64,000 nt of DNA from assembly GCF_037081775.1 (NCBI RefSeq), contig NZ_JBAMHQ010000001.1, forward strand, positions 1,612,001 through 1,676,000, given 5' to 3'. This document shows, piece after piece, positions 30,381 to 38,920 of the stretch (its first letter is position 1; each line of letters begins with the position of its first letter). This DNA is from Haladaptatus sp. ZSTT2. GTDB lineage: Archaea; Halobacteriota; Halobacteria; Halobacteriales; Halococcaceae. Made by a program: the position numbers and the translations under genes. The notes beneath the pieces are model-generated. The model saw nothing but the letters and a program-made list of their open reading frames with translations, was not told the origin of the DNA and searched no databases.

Positions 30381-30560
30381 ATGAGCTCTCCACTCGAAAA
30401 TCCGGCTCTCCGGTACGGTATTGGTCTCAGCAGCGCGGTGGCAATCGCACTTGTCGCGTTCTTGTTTCTCCACGGAACGGTTCAGTTGGTCGCGTACGGA
30501 ATGGCGGTTCTCGAAGCCGTCGCAGTCCCGCAGTTCCTGAAGCTGAGCGCAACCCAGTGA
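30381..30560 (+). CDS. small membrane protein, function unknown
   Basis: 59-aa protein with one or two hydrophobic helices (GIGLSSAVAIALVAFLFL and a second stretch beginning QLVAYGMAVLEAVAVP). No family is recognised. ATG 30381 is preceded by an AT-rich TTGTTAATTC element about 25-30 nt upstream, consistent with leaderless transcription. It lies 16 bp before the stop of a convergent regulator gene. Confidence 0.55.
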   Translation: MSSPLENPALRYGIGLSSAVAIALVAFLFLHGTVQLVAYGMAVLEAVAVPQFLKLSATQ

Positions 30561-30576
30561 CTGTTGGACGGTCCGT

Positions 30577-30969
30577 CTACGCCTGTGTCTCCTCACCGAA
30601 CTCGTCGATACGGTTGTGGACGTAGGCGGCCCACTCATCGAGCGTCTCGTGCATGAGTTCGCGGGCTTCGGGCAGGTCGGTTGCGGTGTACTGATAGACG
30701 TGGCCGCCGCCATCAAGCAGGCGGCGTTCGCGCATTGCAAGGCCTTTGTCGAGCAGCGTGGCGAGCGAGCGGTTCACGTTGCTCCGGTCGCGCTCCATTT
30801 TGTCTGCGAGCTCGGCGACGGTGCTGCCGGGGTTTTCCAGCAACATGAGATATGTGCGACTCTCGTGGGTCTGGATGCCGAATACGCACGTCATCACGCC
30901 CTCGAAGCCCGGCTCACCGCCGACCATCAAATCACGAAACCGTTGGGGGTCTGGTTCGGCCGATACCAT
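30577..30969 (-). CDS. winged-HTH transcriptional regulator (MarR/TrmB-like)
   Basis: 130-aa DNA-binding protein. A winged helix-turn-helix spans residues about 35-90, with MLLENPGSTVAELADKMERDRSNVNRSLATLLDKGL as helices 1-3 and a beta-wing RERRLLDGGGHVYQYTAT. It resembles sugar-type TrmB N-terminal or MarR regulators; an effector domain is absent. Its target is not visible. The convergent neighbour is a small membrane gene. The unusual N-terminal Cys and Phe-rich stretch (GVMTCVFG) may sense redox, but this is speculation. Confidence 0.8.
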   Translation of the reverse strand: MVSAEPDPQRFRDLMVGGEPGFEGVMTCVFGIQTHESRTYLMLLENPGSTVAELADKMERDRSNVNRSLATLLDKGLAMRERRLLDGGGHVYQYTATDLPEARELMHETLDEWAAYVHNRIDEFGEETQA

Positions 30970-31017
30970 GGCTGGGATATGTCTGGGTCGTGAATAAATC
31001 CCGGCGTTACCGGCACC

Positions 31018-31269
31018 TCACTGCGATTCTGACGCGTCGCTGGTGTAGCCGTGTTTTAGAATGCAGGTTCGCATCTCGGCTTCGGTCGTGTGTTTGTGCA
31101 GGCGCGTCGGCGTGTCGCAGTAGAAGATGTTGCCGTCGTACCGGAGGGTGATTTGCTTCGGCGTGCCGAACAGCGAGGTTTTCACCACGACGCGCTGGCC
31201 GTCGCGGATTGCCGCGAGAATCTCGTCTGCGGTCAGTTCGCCTGCATCGACGACGAGGGGTGACGCCAT
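31018..31269 (-). CDS. conserved small haloarchaeal protein, function unknown
   Basis: 83-aa protein with a beta-rich core: GQRVVVKTSLFGTPKQITLRYDGNIFYCDTPTRLHK. The C-terminus has two Cys residues, in FYCD and RTCIL. It is the gene downstream of argF in the same direction, separated by 31 bp, and may belong to the same transcript. No known arginine-related role can be assigned. Confidence 0.6.
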   Translation of the reverse strand: MASPLVVDAGELTADEILAAIRDGQRVVVKTSLFGTPKQITLRYDGNIFYCDTPTRLHKHTTEAEMRTCILKHGYTSDASESQ

Positions 31270-31300
31270 TGGCAGAAAAGACGCGACCGGGTCATATCAG

Positions 31301-32206
31301 TCACTCGGCGTCCGCGAGGAACGTGAGCAGTGCCTTCTGGGCGTGCATCCGGTTTTCGGCCTGCTGCCAGACAATCGACCGGTCGGATTCGATTACCGCG
31401 TCGGTAATCTCCTCGCCCCGGTGGGCAGGGAGACAGTGCATGACGAGCGTGTCGTCGTCGAGGAACGTCTCGTTGAGCTGGAAGCCGTCGAACGCTTCGA
31501 GCTTCATCGCACGCTGGTTCTCTTGGCCCATGCTCACCCAGACGTCGGTGTACACCACGTCCGCACCCGCGACGGCGTCGTCCGGGTCGTTTGTGGTTTC
31601 GGGGGCCTGTCCGAGGCCCGCTGCGGTGCCAATCACCGCTTCGGCTATCTCGTAGCCCTCGGGGGTGGCAACGGTCACGTCAAGGCCGACCATCGCCGCG
31701 CCCAAAACAAAGGACTGGGCGACGTTGTTGCCGTCACCGACCCACGCGACGGAGACATCTTCGAAGCCGTCGAAGCGCTCTTTGATGGTAAGCAAATCCG
31801 CGAGCGTCTGGCACGGGTGGGCGTCGTCGGTGAGACCGTTTACGACCGGCACGTCTGCGTACTCGGCCAGTTCCACGAGGTCTGCGTGCTCGAACACACG
31901 CGCCATGAGGAAATCGACGTAGCGCGACACCGCCCGCGAGGTGTCCTTGAGCGGTTCGCCGCGGCTCAACTGGATGTCCTCGGGGCCGAGGAAGATGGCG
32001 TGGCCGCCAAGTTGAGTCATGCCCGTCTCGAAGGAGATGCGGGTTCGCGTACTCGGTTTCTCAAACAGCATCCCGAGCGTTTGGTTCTCCAGATGCTCGT
32101 GGGCGTCTCCGGCTTCGACGGCGGCTTTCAGGTCAGCCGCGGTGTCGAGGACGGTGTCCAGTTCGGCAGTCGAAAGGTCGTCGATATCGAGGAAGTGACG
32201 GGTCAT
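31301..32206 (-). CDS. argF: ornithine carbamoyltransferase ArgF
   Basis: 301-aa enzyme making citrulline from ornithine and carbamoyl phosphate. The carbamoyl-phosphate motif STRTRISFE, the HPCQ loop (DDAHPCQTLADL) and the HCLPAHRGEE ornithine/catalytic Cys motif are all present. It ends the seven-gene minus-strand operon from lysW, overlapping the upstream deacylase gene by 4 bp. Confidence 0.97.
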   Translation of the reverse strand: MTRHFLDIDDLSTAELDTVLDTAADLKAAVEAGDAHEHLENQTLGMLFEKPSTRTRISFETGMTQLGGHAIFLGPEDIQLSRGEPLKDTSRAVSRYVDFLMARVFEHADLVELAEYADVPVVNGLTDDAHPCQTLADLLTIKERFDGFEDVSVAWVGDGNNVAQSFVLGAAMVGLDVTVATPEGYEIAEAVIGTAAGLGQAPETTNDPDDAVAGADVVYTDVWVSMGQENQRAMKLEAFDGFQLNETFLDDDTLVMHCLPAHRGEEITDAVIESDRSIVWQQAENRMHAQKALLTFLADAE

Positions 32207-33240
32207 GATTTGAGTTTTTTACAGACAGCTTCGAGCACCGACACCGCGCGGTCGTATTCGGCGAGCGGCAGGTGTTCGTTCGGTGCGTGGTCTAAGTCCG
32301 AGTCGCCGGGACCGTAGGTCACCATCGGGCAGTCCCACTCCCCGGCGAAGATGTTCATGTCGCTCGTGCCGGTTTTCCGGAGCAAGCGTGGCTGTCCACC
32401 TTCGGCGCGAATCGCCACACGAAAGGCACGGGCGACTTCGGTGCGCGGACTCATCATCACGGGCGGGATGTGGCGACGCCACGTTATTGTGCCCGTGTGC
32501 AGGTGAGTTTCCGCAATCTCGCGGATGTCGTCTGCGGTGAGACTTGGCGGGATGCGAAACTGGATGGTTGCCGTGGCTTCGACGGCGAGGCCGTCTTCGG
32601 ACGTGCCGCCGTGGAAGTCGGTCGGCTTTGCCGTCACCTGCTCGAAGACGGGCGTGTCGTCGGGTACTGAAAACTCCTCTGCGACGGCGCTCCACCACGC
32701 GATGGCGTCTTGCAGCGCGTTGTTCTCCGGCCGCGAGGTGTGCCCGGACTCGCTCGTGGCGATGTACGTCCCGGGCAGGAAGCCCCGATAGCCGAGCGTG
32801 ATGCCGTTCCAGCCGCTCGGCTCGCCGTTGATGACCGCATCGGGGACCGTTTCGCGCGTTTCGACGAGGTGGCGTGCGCCGAGCGAATCGGTCTCCTCGC
32901 GCACCACGCCGACGAAGCTCACGCCGGTCGAGACGGCCGCGGCGGCCATCGACGCGAGCGGCCCCGTCGCGTCCACGCTCCCCCGGCCCCAGAGCGCGTC
33001 GCCCGAGCCGTCTTCGGCGGGGGCGATTTCGACGGGAATCTCGCCGGGGACGGTGTCGATGTGCGAGGTGAGCAACACGCTGTCGTCTGCGGGTGCGCGG
33101 ACGTTGCCAACCTCGTCTATCCACACCTCGCGGTCGTGTTCTTCGAAGTAGGCAGCAAGGCGCTCTGCGGCGGCGGCTTCGTCGCCGCTCACCGAGGGAA
33201 TCGAAACGAGATCTGAAAGGATGGTTTGCGCGTCGGTCAT
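32203..33240 (-). CDS. argE: [LysW]-ornithine/lysine hydrolase (ArgE/LysK type)
   Basis: 345-aa M20-family zinc peptidase. It releases ornithine from the LysW carrier protein in the LysW-dependent arginine pathway. The metal-binding His-Asp is in LLTSHIDTVPG, with WGRGSVDATG and VREETDSLGA later (Asp/Glu bridging ligand). The context is diagnostic: it lies between argD and argF, with 4-bp overlaps. Family members may also deacylate LysW-lysine; that specificity is not readable. Confidence 0.92.
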   Translation of the reverse strand: MTDAQTILSDLVSIPSVSGDEAAAAERLAAYFEEHDREVWIDEVGNVRAPADDSVLLTSHIDTVPGEIPVEIAPAEDGSGDALWGRGSVDATGPLASMAAAAVSTGVSFVGVVREETDSLGARHLVETRETVPDAVINGEPSGWNGITLGYRGFLPGTYIATSESGHTSRPENNALQDAIAWWSAVAEEFSVPDDTPVFEQVTAKPTDFHGGTSEDGLAVEATATIQFRIPPSLTADDIREIAETHLHTGTITWRRHIPPVMMSPRTEVARAFRVAIRAEGGQPRLLRKTGTSDMNIFAGEWDCPMVTYGPGDSDLDHAPNEHLPLAEYDRAVSVLEAVCKKLKS

Positions 33241-34364
33241 TGCAGTATCTCTGCGAGGGCGTCTACGACCGTGTCGGCGTGTTCCTCCTCAATGATGAGC
33301 GGCGGGAGGAACCGCACGACAGTCCGCCCTGCGGGGAGGGCGAGAATCTGGTGGTCGAGCGCGAGGTCGCGGAGCATGCGGTTCGCGCCGCGTTTGACCT
33401 CAACGCCAATCATCAGGCCTTCGCCGCGGATGTCGCGGACGGTGTCGCCGACCTTTTTCTCTAACTCGCTCGTGAGGTACTCGCCCATCTCGGCTGCGTG
33501 GGCGGGAATCTCCTCGTCTACGAGCGTCGAGAGCGTGGCGTTTGCCGCCGCGCAGATGACCGGGCCGCCGCTGAACGTCGAACCGTGTGGCCCGGCGTCT
33601 GCGGCAATCCAGTCTGCGACGAGCGTCGCGCCGACCGGGAGGCCGTTTGCGAGGCCCTTCGCGCTCGTGAGGATGTCGGGGGTGACGCCCGACTGCTCGC
33701 ACGCCCAGAGCGTGCCCGTCCGGCCGAGGCCGGTCTGAATCTCGTCGAAGACGAGCGCCGCACCCGTCTCGTCGGTGAAATCACGGGCCGCCTGCAGGTA
33801 GCCCTCGGGGGCGGGATTGATGCCGCCTTCGCCCTGAATCGGTTCGAGGAAGACGGCCGCCGTGTCGTCGTCCACGGCTTCGTCCAGTGCGTCTTCGTCT
33901 CCGTAGGGGACGAACTCCACGTCGTCTACGAGCGGCTCGAAGGGGGCTTTGTACTTCTTCTTCCACGTCGCAGACAACGCGCCTGCGGTGCGGCCGTGGA
34001 ACCCGCGGGTGGCCGCGATGATTTTCGTGTTGTCGGTCGCACTCCGGGCGAACTTGATGGCCGCCTCGTTGGCTTCCGTGCCCGAGTTGCAGAGCCAGAC
34101 GTTCGAAATGTCGCCCGGTGCGAGGTCAGCGAGTCGCTCGTACAACTCGTCGCGGGCAGAAACGGGGTACGATGCCTGCACGTAGGTCAGCGTCTCGGCT
34201 TGGTGCTGGACGGCTTCCGTGACCGTCGGGTGGCAGTGGCCGAGTGGCGTGCAAGCGTAGCTTGCGCCAAAGTCGAGGTAGTCAGTGCCGCCGTCGTCGG
34301 TGACGGTGACGCCGCTGCCTGAGTCGATACGAATCGGTTTTTCTGAAAAGACAAAGCCGCTCAT
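33237..34364 (-). CDS. argD: [LysW]-acetylornithine-type aminotransferase ArgD
   Basis: 375-aa class III aminotransferase acting on the semialdehyde produced by ArgC, LysW-linked in this pathway. The PLP Lys is in TSAKGLANGLPVGA, preceded by VFDEIQTGLGRTG. The TxxGSTF-type GSTFSGGP loop contacts PLP phosphate from the other subunit. Start and stop overlap neighbouring arg genes by 4 bp each. Confidence 0.95.
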   Translation of the reverse strand: MSGFVFSEKPIRIDSGSGVTVTDDGGTDYLDFGASYACTPLGHCHPTVTEAVQHQAETLTYVQASYPVSARDELYERLADLAPGDISNVWLCNSGTEANEAAIKFARSATDNTKIIAATRGFHGRTAGALSATWKKKYKAPFEPLVDDVEFVPYGDEDALDEAVDDDTAAVFLEPIQGEGGINPAPEGYLQAARDFTDETGAALVFDEIQTGLGRTGTLWACEQSGVTPDILTSAKGLANGLPVGATLVADWIAADAGPHGSTFSGGPVICAAANATLSTLVDEEIPAHAAEMGEYLTSELEKKVGDTVRDIRGEGLMIGVEVKRGANRMLRDLALDHQILALPAGRTVVRFLPPLIIEEEHADTVVDALAEILQ

Positions 34365-35185
34365 GACTGGAGTGCGCCGGGGGTGATGTGGGTACCGCCG
34401 CCGTTTACGGCCGCGGTGAGTGGTGCCTCTGCGTTCGCGTCTGCGACGACGACTTCGCTCGCGCCGCCTTCGAGTGCCTCAGTCGCGGCCATGACCTTCT
34501 TCGTCATGAACCCCTCTGCGGCGTCTTCGATGACGGCGAACTCTTCGGGCGTCGTCGCCTGCGAGATGAGTGTCGATGCGTCGTCCGGGTCTTCGAGGAT
34601 GCCCGGTACGTCCGTGAGGACGACGAGCGTCGCGCCGAGTGCGCCCGCAATCGCCGCGGCCGCCCGGTCTGCATCCGCGTTGACGGGAACCCCGTCATCC
34701 GCGAGCATCGGAACCGTCGCAACGGGCGTGTAGCCTGCTGCGAGCAGGGTTTCGAGCAGGTCCGCGTTGACCGCGGTAATCTTCCCGGAGTGGTCGCCGC
34801 GGCGAATCTTCTTCTTGCCGTCTTCTACGACGCGCACGGCCGACTTCCGAGGTCCAGTGAGGAGTTTCCCATCGACGCCGGAGAGGCCGACCGCGTTGAC
34901 GCCCGCGTTCTGTAAGAGCGTCGTGAGGTCGGTGTTCAGCAGGCCGGGCATGACCATCTTGAACACCTCGATGGTGGTTTCGTCGGTAAACCGCCCGACG
35001 ACGCCGCCGGGGGTTTCGACGTACTCGGGTTCCTCACCAAGGCGCTCTAAGGTGTCATCGACGGCGGTCGAGCCACCGTGGACGACGACGACCTGTTCGC
35101 CCTGCTTGATGAGGTCCGCAATATCCGCAACCGCACCCTCGGGGTTGACCGCGCGTGCGCCGCCTATCTTCACAACTACCGTCAT
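34361..35185 (-). CDS. argB: [LysW]-aminoadipate/glutamate kinase ArgB
   Basis: 274-aa amino-acid kinase-fold enzyme that phosphorylates the gamma-carboxyl of LysW-bound glutamate. It has VVKIGGARAVNP and the gly-rich VVHGGSTAVDDTLERLG near the N-terminus, the LGATLVVLTDVPGILEDP nucleotide region, and a C-terminal NGGGTHI. It is adjacent to argC (0 bp between the stop of argC and its start). Confidence 0.95.
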   Translation of the reverse strand: MTVVVKIGGARAVNPEGAVADIADLIKQGEQVVVVHGGSTAVDDTLERLGEEPEYVETPGGVVGRFTDETTIEVFKMVMPGLLNTDLTTLLQNAGVNAVGLSGVDGKLLTGPRKSAVRVVEDGKKKIRRGDHSGKITAVNADLLETLLAAGYTPVATVPMLADDGVPVNADADRAAAAIAGALGATLVVLTDVPGILEDPDDASTLISQATTPEEFAVIEDAAEGFMTKKVMAATEALEGGASEVVVADANAEAPLTAAVNGGGTHITPGALQS

Positions 35186-36229
35186 CTACGGTGCCCCCAC
35201 GGGGTGCAGGCCGAGGAAGTCTAAGCCCGCAGTTTCCTCTAAGCCAAGGGCGATGTTGGCCGCGTGAATCGCCTGTCCGGCCGAGCCTTTCATCATGTTG
35301 TCGATGGCCGAAAACACGACGAGGCGCTTGTTGCGTGGGTCGAGTTCGAAGCCGACTTCCGCGAAGTTCGTTCCGGCCACGGCTTTGGGTTCGGGGTAGC
35401 GATAGACGCCACCGCCGCCAGCGGCCATCCGGACGAACGGTTCGTCCTCGTAGCTGCCCCGGTAGGCTTTCCAGAGGTCGCCTTTCGTGACGCGCTCGTT
35501 CGGGAAGACGTGGCAGGTGGCCGATGCGCCGCGAATCATGTCCACGGCGTGGACGGTAAACGAAACGCGAAGGCCGAGTTCCTGTTCGATTTCCGCCTCG
35601 TGGCGGTGGGTGATAGGCGCGTACGGGCGGACGATACCCGAGCGCTCTGCGTGCGAGGAGGCTTTCCCACCGCTCGCACCGCCCTCTGAGGAGCCGACTT
35701 TCACGTCAACGACGACCTGTTCGTCGCCGCCGAGGATGCCCGCTTCGAACAGCGGGTAGAGGCCCATAATCGTCGCTGTGGCGTTACAGCCACCCGCGGC
35801 GATGAGGTCCGCGCCGGGGAGATCCTCACGGTGGAGTTCGGGCAGTGCGTACACCGATTTTTCCAGTAGCTCGGGACGCTCGTGGCCGTCGTACCACTGG
35901 TCGTACTGGTCTGTGGTCTTGAGGCGGAAATCCGCGCTCAGGTCAACGACCGTGTCCGCGGCCTCCTGAAAGCCGTCGATGTGCTGCATCGAGACGCCGT
36001 GGGGCGTCGCGGCGAACAGGATATCCACGCTTTCGAGGTCGTCAGGTGCAGAAAACCGGAGGTCGGTGCCCCGAAGGTTCGGGTGGACAGACCCCACGGA
36101 CTTGTTCGCGTATTGGCGGCTCGTTGCCTGGGCCACCTCGAAATCGGGGTGGCCGGTCAGCAGGCGAAGGAGTTCGCCGCCGGTAAAGCCGGAGCCGCCG
36201 ACGACGGCGGCTGAGAGTTGCTCGCTCAT
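35186..36229 (-). CDS. argC: [LysW]-L-2-aminoadipate/glutamate-6-phosphate reductase ArgC
   Basis: 347-aa NADPH-dependent reductase forming the semialdehyde. The nucleotide fold is VVGGSGFTGGELLRLLTG. The active-site Cys is in LIAAGGCNATATIMGLYPL, and a His-containing block SEGGASGGKASSHAERSGIVRPYAP follows. It starts 1 bp inside the argX stop, indicating coupling. Length and domain order are standard. Confidence 0.96.
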   Translation of the reverse strand: MSEQLSAAVVGGSGFTGGELLRLLTGHPDFEVAQATSRQYANKSVGSVHPNLRGTDLRFSAPDDLESVDILFAATPHGVSMQHIDGFQEAADTVVDLSADFRLKTTDQYDQWYDGHERPELLEKSVYALPELHREDLPGADLIAAGGCNATATIMGLYPLFEAGILGGDEQVVVDVKVGSSEGGASGGKASSHAERSGIVRPYAPITHRHEAEIEQELGLRVSFTVHAVDMIRGASATCHVFPNERVTKGDLWKAYRGSYEDEPFVRMAAGGGGVYRYPEPKAVAGTNFAEVGFELDPRNKRLVVFSAIDNMMKGSAGQAIHAANIALGLEETAGLDFLGLHPVGAP

Positions 36230-37098
36230 CAGGCAGGAACCTCGACCTTGACCTTGGATTCGAGCCAGTCGACGACCTTCGCGGGCACGTCCACGTCAGT
36301 CGCGTCGGTGAGCGCCTTGAACTCGACGGTGTGGTTGACCTCGTGGACGGTGTAGCCATCACCGGTCTCCATGAGGTCGATTCCCAACAATCCGCCGCCG
36401 ACGGCGTCACTCGCCTTCTTGACGAGTTCGAGTGCCTCGTCGTCGAGTTCGAACGCTTCGGTTGTCGCACCCTTCGCGGCGTTGGTCAGCCAGTGGTCGG
36501 AGCTACGAACCATCGCGGCGACGGGTTCGCCGTCGGTTGCGAGCACGCGGATGTCGCGGCCGGGCTTGTCCACGAACTCCTGGATGTAGAACACCTTGTG
36601 CTCGTAGTGGCCAAGCGTTGCCTTGTGTTCTAAGATGGCTTCGGCTGCGTCACGCGAGTCGAGTTTGGCCATCAGGCGGCCCCACGACCCGACGACGGGT
36701 TTGAGGACGCAAGGGTAGCCGAACTTCTCGATGGACTCCATCGCGCTCTCTTTGGTGAACGCTACGTCCGTCGCGGGCGTTGGGACGCCCGCCTGTGCGA
36801 GCGCGAGGCTGTTTTTCGCCTTGTCGGCGCACACCTCGGCGGTCTCCGGGCTGTTTATGACCGGGATGCCGTAGGCAGCGACGTACTGGGTTGCGTACTT
36901 GCTCCGGCTCGTGGCGAGACAGCGGTCTAAGACGATATCGACGTCGTCGAAGATTTCAGGTGGTTCGGTCAGGCCGAACTGCACCTTGCGGACGTCGATT
37001 TTCGTGACCTCGTGGCCGCGCTCGCGGAGTTCTGCGAGCAGGAGTTTCTCGTCTTTGCGGATGCGCGAGTAGAGGATGCCAACGTTCATGCGAGCCAC
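36229..37098 (-). CDS. argX: [LysW]-glutamate ligase ArgX (ATP-grasp)
   Basis: 289-aa RimK/LysX-type ATP-grasp ligase joining the alpha-amino group of glutamate (or aminoadipate) to the LysW C-terminus. It has the N-terminal fold MNVGILYSRIRKDEKLL and VLKPVVGSWGRLMAKL for ATP. The metal site is GGGLLGIDLMETGDGYTVHEVNHTVE-like, with Asp and Asn. It is separated from the lysW gene by 33 bp. The gene context favours arginine, but substrate selectivity is not provable by reading. Confidence 0.93.
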   Translation of the reverse strand: MARMNVGILYSRIRKDEKLLLAELRERGHEVTKIDVRKVQFGLTEPPEIFDDVDIVLDRCLATSRSKYATQYVAAYGIPVINSPETAEVCADKAKNSLALAQAGVPTPATDVAFTKESAMESIEKFGYPCVLKPVVGSWGRLMAKLDSRDAAEAILEHKATLGHYEHKVFYIQEFVDKPGRDIRVLATDGEPVAAMVRSSDHWLTNAAKGATTEAFELDDEALELVKKASDAVGGGLLGIDLMETGDGYTVHEVNHTVEFKALTDATDVDVPAKVVDWLESKVKVEVPA

Positions 37099-37131
37099 CT
37101 CGTCGTGGTGTGGGCGTTCGTGACTTGCAAT

Positions 37132-37296
37132 TTACTCCCCCCAGTCCTCTTCCAGCTCAGGGGCCTTCTCGAGGACCGGCGGGTTGACGTCCACTACTTC
37201 GAGTTCAGCGCCACAGGTTGTGCAATCTACGATTTCGCCAATTTCTAAGTCGTCGTGAAGCGCCACATCGGCTCCACATTCGACACATTCTGCCAT
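37132..37296 (-). CDS. lysW: LysW-type amino-group carrier protein
   Basis: 54-aa acidic carrier. The zinc-binding Cys pairs are CVECG and CTTCG. The C-terminus EDWGE is the glutamate end to which ArgX attaches the substrate; this ending is the family's signature. ATG 37296 is chosen rather than 37320, since TTTATAG lies 30 nt before it and a GGAGG-like sequence is in the spacer. It is first in the operon. Confidence 0.95.
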   Translation of the reverse strand: MAECVECGADVALHDDLEIGEIVDCTTCGAELEVVDVNPPVLEKAPELEEDWGE

Positions 37297-37322
37297 GGTG
37301 ATTGCTCCTCCGACACGCACCC

Positions 37323-37329
37323 CTATAAA
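37323..37329 (-). promoter_or_regulatory. TATA element of the lysW-argXCBDEF operon
   Basis: Plus-strand CTATAAA, read on the minus strand as TTTATAG, centred 30 nt before the lysW ATG (37296). Confidence 0.65.
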
Positions 37330-37343
37330 CCCATCGAACTTGT

Positions 37344-37367
37344 CAGACTAAAACAATAAACAGACTA
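37344..37367 (-). promoter_or_regulatory. CAGACTA direct repeat, possible arg operator
   Basis: Plus-strand CAGACTA at 37344-37350 and again at 37361-37367, spaced 17 nt. The second is followed by an inverted partial copy, CCGTCTA. The pair lies just upstream of the TATA box and could bind a regulator of the arginine operon. Confidence 0.4.
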
Positions 37368-37464
37368 CCGTCTAACCGCACCGAGATGGCAATTTTCGCA
37401 CGTTCTGAATTCGCATTATCAAATTCCAGATGTATTATTCGTCCCTCGAAGGGACGGCGGTCGT

Positions 37465-38919
37465 TCACACATACTGATTCACCTCGTCGTGGAGTTCGGC
37501 GCGGGTCGTCGTGAGGTTGTCACGGTGGAACGCCACGCACTCCTGGTCTGCTTCGCGAGCCTCGGTCGCCGCCGCGAGATGGGCCGCCACCGCCTCAGCG
37601 GCGGGGCCACCCTGCGAGTCGCGGCTCTCGACGCTCTGAGCGGGGTCAAGCGCCGCCTCGACGGCCTCCTGTGAGACGTAGTCTGAAAGGGGCGCACCGA
37701 GTAGCTCCTCCGCGGCCGCCGCAATCGTCTCGTATTCCTGACCTTCCGCTGCCGCCGTCGCCACGACTTCGTGGGCCGTGCGGAACGGAATCCCGGACAT
37801 CGCAAGCAGGTCTGCGACGCCGGTCGCCGTCGAGAAGCCAGCCCCCGCCTCCGTGGCGAGGGTGTCCTCCTGCCAATCGGCCGTCGCCACCGCGCCCGCC
37901 GCGACGGCCGTCGCTTCGGTCACGGCATCTGCGGCCGCCCACGCGTGGGGTGTCGCGTTCTGTAAGTCGCGGTTGTACGCGCGGGGCAGCCCCTTCAGCG
38001 TCGTGAGCAGGCCGTTCAGGCCCGCGCTCGCGTTGCCCGCCGTCGAGCGCACGAGTTCGAGCGTGTCGGGGTTCTTCTTCTGGGGCATAATCGAGGAGGT
38101 CGATGAGTAGTCATCGGACAGCTCGACGTAGCCCTTGTTCGCGAACACGATGATGTCTTCAGCGAGGCCAGACAGCGTCGTCGCGAGCGTTGCGAGCGCG
38201 CTTACCCCTTCGAGGAGGAAGTCGCGCGCCGAACTCGCGTCCATCGAGTTTTCGAGGACGCCGTCGAAGCCGAGCAACTCGGCGGTGCGCTCGCGGTCGA
38301 TGTCGAACGGCGTGCCCGCAAAGGCCGCCCCGCCAAGGGGCGACTGATTCACGCGCGCATAGGCGTCCATGAGACGCGCCGTATCCCGAGAAAGCGCCTG
38401 CTCGTAGCTGAGCAGGTAGTGGCCAACCGTCGTCGGTTGGGCGGGCTGGAGGTGGGTGAAACCGGGCATCAGCGTGTCTGCGTGTTCTGCGGCCACCTCA
38501 CAGAGCACCTCGCGCAGCGCGAGGGTCGCCTCTGCGGCGTCGAGGAGGTCCTCGCGGAAGCGGTGGCGGATGCACGCCGCGACCTCGTCGTTGCGGCTGC
38601 GGGCGGTGTGCATCTTCCCACCGACGGGGCCAATCTGGCCGATGACCGCCGTCTCGATGGCGGCGTGGATGTCCTCGCCGTCGGGGAGCGCCGAAAAGCC
38701 CTCCACCTCAACGACGTTGAGCGCTTGGAGAATCTGGCCCGCCTCGTCCTCGCTGATGATGCCCTGCTCTGCGAGCATCAGGACGTGGGCGCGGTCTACC
38801 TCTAAGTCCGCGGTGAAAATCCGGGTGTCCGCATCCATCGAGGAGAGGAATCCGCGGGCGGGGCCGCCGCTAAAGCGTTCCCGGCGAACCACGTCGCCAT
38901 CTGCGGATTCCTCCCCCAT
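37465..38919 (-). CDS. argH: argininosuccinate lyase ArgH
   Basis: 484-aa lyase giving arginine and fumarate. The family signature is SSIMPQKKNPDTLE with the catalytic loop, and the N-terminal 'MHTARSRNDEVA' and TPHAWAAADAV segments are conserved. ATG 38919 gives MGEESADGDVVRRE; the upstream 25 in-frame residues (to 38994) are unlike ArgH and lie within argG. It starts 1 bp after the argG stop, a two-gene operon. Confidence 0.95.
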   Translation of the reverse strand: MGEESADGDVVRRERFSGGPARGFLSSMDADTRIFTADLEVDRAHVLMLAEQGIISEDEAGQILQALNVVEVEGFSALPDGEDIHAAIETAVIGQIGPVGGKMHTARSRNDEVAACIRHRFREDLLDAAEATLALREVLCEVAAEHADTLMPGFTHLQPAQPTTVGHYLLSYEQALSRDTARLMDAYARVNQSPLGGAAFAGTPFDIDRERTAELLGFDGVLENSMDASSARDFLLEGVSALATLATTLSGLAEDIIVFANKGYVELSDDYSSTSSIMPQKKNPDTLELVRSTAGNASAGLNGLLTTLKGLPRAYNRDLQNATPHAWAAADAVTEATAVAAGAVATADWQEDTLATEAGAGFSTATGVADLLAMSGIPFRTAHEVVATAAAEGQEYETIAAAAEELLGAPLSDYVSQEAVEAALDPAQSVESRDSQGGPAAEAVAAHLAAATEAREADQECVAFHRDNLTTTRAELHDEVNQYV

Positions 38920-38920
38920 T

